Positions 1-5,294 of a stretch of 5,517 bases of DNA are shown here, one piece after another. The notes under the pieces are model-generated. The model was not told the DNA's origin. It did not search any database and worked only from the letters and a program-made list of their open reading frames with translations. Position 1 is the stretch's first letter. Each line of letters begins with the position of its first letter. The position numbers were made by a program, and so were the translations under genes. The stretch spans positions 1 through 5,517 of the forward strand of contig JAIROB010000186.1 in assembly GCA_031257695.1 (NCBI GenBank). The letters are read 5' to 3'. Source of the DNA: Treponema sp. (lineage in GTDB: Bacteria > Spirochaetota > Spirochaetia > Treponematales > Breznakiellaceae).

Positions 1-651
1 GGGGAGGATCTTTCCTGGTTCAAAATACCCGGAGGCGCCCGGTACAGGCCCCTCTCCGGCCCGGTTTCGGGGGACTTTTCCTCCGCCGCCTTCCCCGGAG
101 GCGCGGGCGCCGTCACCGGAGGGCCTGTCACCATCCTAGGCCTGGACCCGGAGGACACCCAGGGCGACAAGGCGTTCCTCTTAATGATCGAGTCCATGGG
201 CTGTTTCGTGGAGTGGCTCCGGCGGGACAATGAGTGGGCGCTGCGGGTCTCCCGCTCCGGCCCCCTGCACGGCGGCGAGTTCGACCTGAACGACACCCCG
301 GACCTGCTCCCCATGATGGCGGTCATAGGCGCCTTTGCCGAGGGGGACACGGCCCTGGTAAACGCTGCCTCCGCCCGGATCAAGGAAACGGATCGTATCG
401 CCGTGATGGCGAAGGAGCTGGGCAAACTGGGGGTCAGGACCACGGAGCTGAGGGACGGCCTTATAATCCACGGCGGCGGGCGGGGCCTCCGGGGGGGCAG
501 GACGGACAGCCGGGGGGACCACCGGATCGCGATGGCCCTGGCAGCGGGCGCCCTAGGAGCCGCCGGGCCGGTGGAGATTGACGCCGCGGAAAGCGCCGCG
601 GTCACCTACCCCGGTTTTCTGGAATGCCTCGGGGCGGAGAGGGCGGAATAA
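1..651 (+). CDS. aroA: 3-phosphoshikimate 1-carboxyvinyltransferase (EPSP synthase), 5'-truncated by window edge
   Basis: EPSP synthase transfers the enolpyruvyl group of phosphoenolpyruvate to shikimate 3-phosphate, the sixth step of the cytoplasmic shikimate pathway to chorismate. The reading frame is open from the first base, so the gene starts outside the window. The visible 216 residues are about half of a family member of roughly 430. Family landmarks run in order: GDFSSAAF (residues 24-31), DPEDTQGD (49-56), DLNDTPDLLPMMAVIGAFAEG (about 95-115), KETDRIAVMAKELGKLG (about 128-144), RDGLIIHGG (151-159), RGDHRIAMA (171-179) and the C-terminal VTYPGFLECL (201-210). Catalytic-type Asp, Lys/Glu and Arg residues are present in the KETDR and DHR motifs. 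The position matching the lysine just before TFP in the E. coli enzyme (Lys411) reads Val here (VTYP), a variation I believe also occurs in other bacterial AroAs. trkA begins four bases after the stop, so the genes are probably co-transcribed. Confidence 0.96.
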   Translation, partial: GEDLSWFKIPGGARYRPLSGPVSGDFSSAAFPGGAGAVTGGPVTILGLDPEDTQGDKAFLLMIESMGCFVEWLRRDNEWALRVSRSGPLHGGEFDLNDTPDLLPMMAVIGAFAEGDTALVNAASARIKETDRIAVMAKELGKLGVRTTELRDGLIIHGGGRGLRGGRTDSRGDHRIAMALAAGALGAAGPVEIDAAESAAVTYPGFLECLGAERAE

Positions 652-655
652 GCCT

Positions 656-2119
656 ATGCGTATAGTAATAGTCGGCGCGGGGCTGGTGGGGACCCAACTT
701 GCACGGCGGCTGGCGCTTGAAAAGCACGACGTTTCCCTTATCGAGGCCGACGAGGAACAGGCCCGGCACGTGTCCAACCGTATCGACTGCCTGGTGGTCC
801 ACGATGAGGGGAACAGCATTGCAGCGCTGGAAGAGGCGGGCATCGCCAAAGCGGACGCGCTGATCTGCGTCACCAACTCCGACGAAGTGAACATGATCAC
901 CTGCGGGCTGGCCGCGTCCCGGTATCCCAAGCTGCTGAAAATAGCCAGGGTGCGGAACGACGACTATATCAGGATCAATGCCGGGGGCAATCATTTGAAG
1001 GACAGCCCCTCTATTCTGGGGATAGACTATTTTGTGCATCCCGATATTGAAGCCGCCCGGTCGGTTCTGAACGCGGTCGAGCACGGAGCTCTGGGGGACG
1101 TGCTGGTTTTTGAGGACACCCCCTTCGAGCTGGGTTCGGTGGACATCAACAGGGGCAGCAAATTCGACGGCCTGGTCCTGAAGGACTACCGCAGCGTAGT
1201 GGCCGGGGACAGCCTGGTAACCCTGGTGGAGCGGGGGGACGAAACCCTCCTGCCCCGGGGAACCACGGCGCTCAGAGCGGGAGACCGGGTTCATATCCTG
1301 GCCCGGGAAGAAGATCTGGGCCATATCTTTAAACTGGCGGGCCGTTCGGAGAAGGCTTTACGCAACATCGGCATCGTCGGCGGCAGCCGGGTGGGCGCCC
1401 TCATAGCGGAGGGGCTCCTGAAGATGGATCCTTTTCCGGGGAAACGGGAGAAACAAAACGGCAGGAGGAACCTGTTTTCAGTTTTAAAAACCCTGATGCC
1501 CCGATCCGGCAGGCGGGTGATCCTCATCGAACAGGATTACAATCTCTGCAAGGATCTTGCTGCCCGCTACCCCGAAGCGCTGGTCCTCAACGAAGACATC
1601 TCCGACGAGAGTTTTATCGCCGAAGAGCGGATCGACGACCTGGACCTGATCATCACCGCCACGGAGGATCAGGAGCTCAACATGATCGCCGCGATTTACC
1701 TCAAATCCCGGGGGGTCAGCAGGGCCATTGCCATGGTGACCGGCCTGGGCTACGCTGCCATTGCCCGGCAGCTTGGGGTGGATGTGGTGATCCCCATGAA
1801 GTCCGTGGTGGTAGACTCAATTCTGTCCCACCTTATGGGCAAGGGCATTACCGCGGTGCACCGGGTGGGCGGCGGGGACATCAATGTTTTTGAAATTGAG
1901 CTGGTAAGCGGCGCCCCCGCCGCGGAGAGGGGGATCGCGGAGCTCGACCTTTCCGGCGGCGGGTTAGTAATGCTGGTGAACCGGGGGGACAGCTCCTTTA
2001 TCCCCCGGGGGGATTATATATTCAAAACCGGCGACAGGATCATCCTTATCGCCAAATACGGCAGCGAAGCGGAGATTGAAAAATTTTTCGGCTCCTTCCC
2101 TGACGGCGCCCGTCCATGA
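656..2119 (+). CDS. trkA: Trk system potassium uptake regulatory subunit TrkA (two RCK domains)
   Basis: TrkA is the peripheral cytoplasmic subunit that binds NAD(H) or adenine nucleotides and gates the TrkH potassium channel. The 487-residue product has the standard duplicated layout. RCK_N 1 opens with VIVGAGLVG (GxGxxG at 7-12) and the acidic LIEAD (28-32), and RCK_C 1 spans about 140-218. RCK_N 2 opens with IVGGSRVG (240-247) and ILIEQD (289-294), and RCK_C 2 spans about 394-467. Length is close to that of proteobacterial TrkA (about 458) plus a basic insertion at about 257-287 in the second Rossmann fold. I chose ATG 656 because translation from there starts directly with the beta strand MRIVIVGAG. 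An upstream in-frame ATG at 578 lies inside aroA and would add 26 residues with no domain match. There is no good Shine-Dalgarno at ideal spacing (GGAGAGGG lies at 636-643), so coupling to aroA translation is likely. The stop overlaps the trkH start. Confidence 0.95.
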   Translation: MRIVIVGAGLVGTQLARRLALEKHDVSLIEADEEQARHVSNRIDCLVVHDEGNSIAALEEAGIAKADALICVTNSDEVNMITCGLAASRYPKLLKIARVRNDDYIRINAGGNHLKDSPSILGIDYFVHPDIEAARSVLNAVEHGALGDVLVFEDTPFELGSVDINRGSKFDGLVLKDYRSVVAGDSLVTLVERGDETLLPRGTTALRAGDRVHILAREEDLGHIFKLAGRSEKALRNIGIVGGSRVGALIAEGLLKMDPFPGKREKQNGRRNLFSVLKTLMPRSGRRVILIEQDYNLCKDLAARYPEALVLNEDISDESFIAEERIDDLDLIITATEDQELNMIAAIYLKSRGVSRAIAMVTGLGYAAIARQLGVDVVIPMKSVVVDSILSHLMGKGITAVHRVGGGDINVFEIELVSGAPAAERGIAELDLSGGGLVMLVNRGDSSFIPRGDYIFKTGDRIILIAKYGSEAEIEKFFGSFPDGARP

Positions 2120-3639
2120 ACCCTACGGTATTGCTGCGTATACTGATAATTCTTCTGGGCATGGTGGCGGCAATAATGCTTATCCCCCTGGCCTTGGCCG
2201 TCCTGCTTTCGGAGGGCCTGATGATACGGGCCATAGGCATCCCTGCAGGAATAGTAATTGCGGCGGCCCTGCCGGCTCTTTTTTCGTTCAGAAAGAACCG
2301 CCCCCGCATAAGACGCAGGGATGGTTTTCTGCTGGTATCCCTTGCCTGGGTTTTTATGAGCCTCCTGGGAGCCATGCCCTTCTACCTCGCGGCGGAAGAA
2401 GCGGGATCCGGAATGTCCTTTGCGGACGCGTTTTTTGAAAGCGCCTGCGGTTTTACCACCACCGGGGCCACCACCATCGCCGATGTCGAAGCCCTCCCCA
2501 CATCCCTCCTCCTCTGGCGGAGTATGAGCCACTGGATAGGCGGCATGGGGATAGTCATCCTCACGGTGGCGCTCATGCCCCTGCTGGGAGTCGGGGGCTT
2601 CCAACTGGTCAAAGCGGAAGCGCCGGGAGCGGACAAGGAGCGCTTTACCCCCCGGATAGCCAACACCGCCAAGGCGCTGTGGATCATTTACTGCGTCCTC
2701 ACGACGCTGCTCTTTATCCTGCTCAGGCTGGGGGGCATGAATCTCCTGGACGCAACCTGCCACAGTTTTACTATCATGGCGTCCGGAGGGGTCAGCCCCA
2801 GGAACGGCGGCATCCCGTCCTACAATTCGGTTTTTATCGACACGGTAGCAACAGTGTTTATGCTCCTGGCGGGGCTGAACTTCAACATATACCACCGGCT
2901 TGCCACGGGAAGATTCGCCGACGCCCTGAACAACACCGAGGGCCGCGCCTACGCCCTGGTGTTTTGCGTCGCCGCCGGGGCGCTCGCCATAAGCCTGATC
3001 CCCCACTACGGATCCGCCGGAGCCGCCCTCCGTTACGGCGCCTTCCAGACCGCGTCCTTCCTCTCCACCACGGGCTATGCCGGCGCGGACTACGCCGCGT
3101 GGCCCCCCTTTGCCCATGCCGTCCTCTTCTGTCTCATGTTCCTGGGGGGCTGTTCCGCATCCACCGCCGGGGGCATCAAGGTGATCCGCCACGTGACGCT
3201 TTGGAAGCAGAGCGGCAGCGAAATACGGCGCATCCTCTATCCCCGGGGGGTATTCAACATACAGTTGAACAAAAAAGTAGGCCGCAAAGACGTGGTCTAT
3301 AGCGTGGCGGGCTTCTTTTTCCTGTACAGTATGGTGGTTTTCATCGTCAGCCTGGCGGGAGCCCTGTCCGGGCTGGACACCCTTTCCGCCTGCAGCGCCG
3401 CCCTGGCGATGCTCAGCAACCTGGGAATTGGTTTCGGCGCCGTCGGCCCCGGCCAAAACTTCGGCCAATTTCCGGAGCGCCTTAAATGGATCTACGCCTT
3501 TGCCATGATCCTGGGCCGGCTGGAACTGTGGACCGCGCTGACCCTGTTCGTCCCCGAATACTGGAACCGGCGAAGCTCCGCCCCGCGCCCGCCCGGGGGG
3601 GAAACCCTGGCGAAAACCCGCAAATACACGGATCTCTAG
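2116..3639 (+). CDS. trkH: Trk system potassium uptake transmembrane subunit TrkH
   Basis: TrkH is the inner-membrane potassium-translocating subunit that works with TrkA. The 507-residue product has many hydrophobic segments and the four-fold pore-loop repeat of the Trk/Ktr/HKT superfamily. Loop 1 is ESACGFTTTGATT (about 108-120), loop 2 is HSFTIMASGGVSP (216-228), loop 3 is FQTASFLSTTGYAGADY (310-326) and loop 4 is LAMLSNLGIGFGAVGP (430-445). The selectivity-filter glycines are all present (TTTG, SGG, TTG, NLG). The signature GGCSASTAGGIKVIR (344-358) follows loop 3. The two extra N-terminal helices (about 5-32 and 38-57) and the length fit TrkH rather than the shorter KtrB. The ATG overlaps the trkA stop (ATGA) and has no Shine-Dalgarno of its own, which points to translational coupling and a defined TrkA:TrkH ratio. 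The gene ends TAG at 3637-3639, immediately before a terminator-like repeat. Confidence 0.95.
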   Translation: MNPTVLLRILIILLGMVAAIMLIPLALAVLLSEGLMIRAIGIPAGIVIAAALPALFSFRKNRPRIRRRDGFLLVSLAWVFMSLLGAMPFYLAAEEAGSGMSFADAFFESACGFTTTGATTIADVEALPTSLLLWRSMSHWIGGMGIVILTVALMPLLGVGGFQLVKAEAPGADKERFTPRIANTAKALWIIYCVLTTLLFILLRLGGMNLLDATCHSFTIMASGGVSPRNGGIPSYNSVFIDTVATVFMLLAGLNFNIYHRLATGRFADALNNTEGRAYALVFCVAAGALAISLIPHYGSAGAALRYGAFQTASFLSTTGYAGADYAAWPPFAHAVLFCLMFLGGCSASTAGGIKVIRHVTLWKQSGSEIRRILYPRGVFNIQLNKKVGRKDVVYSVAGFFFLYSMVVFIVSLAGALSGLDTLSACSAALAMLSNLGIGFGAVGPGQNFGQFPERLKWIYAFAMILGRLELWTALTLFVPEYWNRRSSAPRPPGGETLAKTRKYTDL

Positions 3640-3693
3640 GAGCCTGTTGCGCATGTGGAAAAACCATAGGGTTTTGGAACAGGCTCAATTTTT
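3640..3693 (+). terminator. Probable intrinsic terminator of the aroA-trkA-trkH unit
   Basis: GAGCCTGTT (3640-3648) is the exact reverse complement of AACAGGCTC (3678-3686), and AATTTTT follows. Inside it a second stem, AAAACC (3660-3665) with GGTTTT (3670-3675), closes an ATAG loop. The right arm is one continuous 17-base block, while the left arm is split by 11 bases (3649-3659) against two on the right. The long, interrupted hairpin with only five Ts is not a textbook terminator, but it begins on the base after the trkH stop. It could also be a member of a dispersed intergenic repeat family. Confidence 0.6.
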
Positions 3694-3788
3694 ATACGAT
3701 TTACGCGCGACGCGCAACAAACTGCCAGCGTTTTCTATTGAAAATTACGTTAAAACAACGAAAAAAGTTTCGTAAGAAGGCAAAGAAA
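3694..3788. other. AT-richer intergenic spacer with small inverted repeats
   Basis: I see no gene in this stretch between the trkH terminator and the regulator's promoter. It contains GCGCG-A-CGCGC (3705-3715) and a perfect 6-bp stem ACGAAA/TTTCGT (3758-3763 with 3768-3773, loop AAAG). GCGCAACA at 3712-3719 is complementary to TGTTGCGC at 3645-3652 in the left arm of the preceding terminator, so an alternative fold is possible. A short open frame runs through the stretch from inside trkH but has no start signal or recognisable domain. Confidence 0.4.
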
Positions 3789-3817
3789 TTGACATAAGAA
3801 ATACTATAGGGTATATT
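3789..3817 (+). promoter_or_regulatory. Sigma-70-type promoter for the DeoR-family regulator
   Basis: A perfect -35 hexamer TTGACA (3789-3794) is separated by exactly 17 bases from TATATT (3812-3817), one base from the TATAAT consensus. Transcription would start near 3824, giving a leader of about 90 bases before the TTG start codon at 3916. The spacer and -10 contain ATAC-N6-GTAT (3801-3804 with 3811-3814), a weak dyad that could be an operator, since DeoR-family regulators often control themselves. The operator idea is inference. Confidence 0.8.
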
Positions 3818-3859
3818 TATTTATGGCGAAGGGGTTAAGCCCTAGACCTACTTTATGAA

Positions 3860-3894
3860 AACAAGGCGCCCCGCTGTTCTGCGGCGGGCTTGTT
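3860..3894 (+). promoter_or_regulatory. Stable stem-loop in the regulator's 5' leader
   Basis: AACAAG (3860-3865) pairs with CTTGTT (3889-3894). Inside, CCC (3869-3871) pairs with GGG and CGC (3872-3874) with GCG (3881-3883), closing a TGTTCT loop with small bulges on each side. No T run follows, so this is not an intrinsic terminator. It ends nine bases before the AGGAGG ribosome binding site and may protect the mRNA or influence translation. It matches no riboswitch class that I recognise. Confidence 0.5.
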
Positions 3895-3903
3895 GCATGC
3901 GGC

Positions 3904-3909
3904 AGGAGG
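3904..3909 (+). promoter_or_regulatory. Ribosome binding site that fixes the TTG start of the DeoR-family gene
   Basis: A full AGGAGG lies six bases upstream of TTG 3916. No ATG in the same frame offers comparable spacing, and translation from the TTG begins at once with the expected winged helix-turn-helix N-terminus (MIKRHLKILDIV). This supports a TTG initiation codon. Confidence 0.85.
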
Positions 3910-3915
3910 CATAGC

Positions 3916-4674
3916 TTGATAAAGAGGCACCTGAAAATCCTTGATATTGTCACTTCAAAGCAAAAACTTGAGGTAAGCGCCCTGGCGGAACTCCTGGGCG
4001 TGTCCAAAGTAACGGTTCGCAAGGATTTAGCTGAGCTGGAACAGATGGGCGTTCTGCGCCGGGAACACGGATACGCGGTTGTGGGCGCGGTGGACGATAT
4101 TGGCCGCCGCCTGGCCTACCATTATGACATAAAGAAGCGGATAGCCCAGGCCGCGGCGCAGATCGTGGTGGACGGGGAGACGGTGATTATCGAGTCCGGC
4201 TCCTGCTGCGCGCTCCTGGCGGAGGAACTGGCCAACACCAAGCGGGACATCACCATAATCACCAATTCCGCGTTCATAGCCAACCATATCCGCCATGCCT
4301 TCCACGCCAAAATCATCCTCCTGGGCGGGGACTACCAGGGCGAATCCCAGGTGGTGGTCGGCCCCATCGCCATAAAATGCGCGGAGGACTTTTTTACGGA
4401 CAAGTTCTTTATCGGCGCCGACGGGTTCACCGAGAAATTCGGGTTTACCGGCAGGGACTATCTGCGGGCGGTAACCGTTCAGGGCATCGCAAAGCAAGCC
4501 CGGCAGGTCATGGTCCTGACCGAGTCGGAAAAGTTCCATCACCAGGGCGTGGTGGGGCTGGTGCGGGTCGCCGACGTCACCGCCGTCTACACCGATGATC
4601 GTATACCCCCGGAGTCGGAGGACTTTCTGGTGAAGAACCAGATCCTGGTCCATAAAACGCCCGCGGAAAACTGA
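3916..4674 (+). CDS. DeoR/GlpR-family transcriptional regulator of sugar metabolism
   Basis: The 252-residue protein has the usual DeoR-family length and layout. A winged helix-turn-helix (about 3-56, core VSALAELLGVSKVTVRKDLA at 20-39) binds DNA, and a DeoRC sensor domain (about 75-235) normally binds a phosphorylated sugar. Sensor landmarks are ESGSCCALLAEEL (93-105), ITIITNSAFIA (112-122), ILLGGDY (134-140), VVGPIA (147-152), DKFFIGADGF (162-171), GFTGRDY (176-182), LTESEKF (201-207) and VYTDDRI (224-230). The phosphate loop reads ESGSCC where many relatives have DSGST. The gene starts at TTG behind AGGAGG and ends in three consecutive in-frame stops, TGA TAG TAA (4672-4680). It has its own promoter and leader hairpin. 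No kinase, transporter or aldolase gene is adjacent, so the effector and targets cannot be named. Its last 98 bases are overlapped antisense by the transposase reading frame. Confidence 0.93.
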   Translation: MIKRHLKILDIVTSKQKLEVSALAELLGVSKVTVRKDLAELEQMGVLRREHGYAVVGAVDDIGRRLAYHYDIKKRIAQAAAQIVVDGETVIIESGSCCALLAEELANTKRDITIITNSAFIANHIRHAFHAKIILLGGDYQGESQVVVGPIAIKCAEDFFTDKFFIGADGFTEKFGFTGRDYLRAVTVQGIAKQARQVMVLTESEKFHHQGVVGLVRVADVTAVYTDDRIPPESEDFLVKNQILVHKTPAEN

Positions 4675-5200
4675 TAGTAACGGCAACAGCGCAATCTTCA
4701 AGCAGCATACGATACAGATATACTGTGGAATCCGGTAATTCCCCCAGAATGTCCTGGCTGCCCCTGATAAAATGCCAGAGCCCGCCGAACTCCCATTCAT
4801 CAATTCTGCCGACTATCTGCGCTTCCACCGGGTTTTCCGTCACATACCGGAAGGTTTTCATATACTCGCCCCTGCTGTTGAGGATTTTCGAAAAAAAACG
4901 CTCTCCCCACACGTGCCCGGTGGTGTGATGCTTCCGGTTCCAAGCCATGGCGAAGACGCTCAGTATCCATTGCATGATGAGCGACAAGGATTCGCCCTCC
5001 CCGGGGCGTATGATGAGATGGATGTGGTTACCCATAATGCAAAAATTATGGACCTGGAAGCGATACTTCTTTTTCGCCCGGCTGATGGTGGCAAGGAAAA
5101 GGGCCTTCATGGCCTCACAATAGAGGATCATTTCCTTTCTGTTTGCCCTGGCGGTGACGTGATACATGGCGCCGGGCTTGAGCATTCTGTTTCGCCGCAT
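4577..5200 (-). CDS. REP-associated tyrosine transposase (RAYT), Y1/HUH (IS200-like) superfamily
   Basis: RAYTs are single-strand DNA nucleases related to IS200/IS605 TnpA that are thought to act on REP-type hairpin repeats. The 207-residue product has the family opening PGAMYHVTARANRK (9-22), the metal-binding HUH motif in GNHIHLIIRPGEG (57-69, H59 and H61), HHTTGHVWGERFFSK (91-105) and YVTENPVEAQIV (119-130). Y119 in the Y-x-x-x-NP motif is the likely nucleophile. EWEFGGLWHFIRG (135-147) follows, where many relatives have a WSS-type segment. The ATG at 5200 puts the family N-terminus in place but has no clear Shine-Dalgarno, and it sits within a palindrome. Residues from about 176 on (AFYGPGSG...) are simply antisense of the regulator gene and resemble nothing in the family, so the real protein is probably the first ~175 residues plus an acquired tail. 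There are no internal stops or frameshifts. It converges on the regulator and is preceded by a hairpin repeat array. Confidence 0.88.
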   Translation of the reverse strand: MRRNRMLKPGAMYHVTARANRKEMILYCEAMKALFLATISRAKKKYRFQVHNFCIMGNHIHLIIRPGEGESLSLIMQWILSVFAMAWNRKHHTTGHVWGERFFSKILNSRGEYMKTFRYVTENPVEAQIVGRIDEWEFGGLWHFIRGSQDILGELPDSTVYLYRMLLEDCAVAVTISFPRAFYGPGSGSSPESPPTPGVYDHRCRRR

Positions 5201-5213
5201 ATACGGGTATATG
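5198..5213. repeat. 16-base palindrome spanning the transposase start codon
   Basis: CATATAC (5198-5204) and GTATATG (5207-5213) are exact reverse complements separated by GG. The - strand ATG start codon of the transposase is the outermost triplet of one arm. In RNA this would form a tight 7-bp dyad over the initiation codon, and in DNA it could be a dimeric repressor site. The two-base spacer is too short for an unstrained hairpin loop, so one or two inner pairs would have to open. Confidence 0.65.
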
Positions 5214-5294
5214 GGGCAAAGGTGAAAAATGCTTTAGTGGATTTGGGGTTTTTAGCAAAATATGCAAAATTTCATGTTTTTTTCGTGATTTTTA
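5214..5294. other. AT-rich spacer between the transposase and the repeat array
   Basis: This short stretch is sharply more AT-rich than the flanking array, with runs of T at 5248-5252 and 5277-5283. It includes the near-duplicate GCAAAAT at 5255-5261 and 5264-5270. It must hold the transposase promoter if the gene has its own (reading leftward), but I cannot pick out a convincing -35/-10 pair. Confidence 0.4.

Noticed and set aside
578..655. Upstream ATG extending TrkA by 26 residues
   Set aside because: The extension lies wholly inside the aroA coding sequence and encodes a Pro/Arg-rich stretch, while the Rossmann fold begins exactly at ATG 656.
602..1324. A 240-codon - strand open frame opposite trkA
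   Set aside because: It is a shadow of TrkA. It has no start signal and no recognisable domain, and the + frame carries the RCK motifs.
1984..2011. GGGGGACAGCTCC-like block in trkA resembling the array anchor on the opposite strand
   Set aside because: It simply encodes RGDSSFIPRG in the RCK_C domain, a pattern also found in the first half of TrkA. The match to the anchor is partial and lacks the hairpin.
2014..3654. A 546-codon open frame on the - strand opposite trkH
   Set aside because: It is the antisense shadow of a clear TrkH gene in GC-rich DNA. Its translation is low-complexity Gly/Arg/His-rich with no domain pattern, while the + strand has all four pore loops.
4714..4726. ACAG-ATATA-CTGT inverted repeat
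   Set aside because: It is a short dyad inside the transposase coding sequence with nothing around it to suggest an operator or element end.
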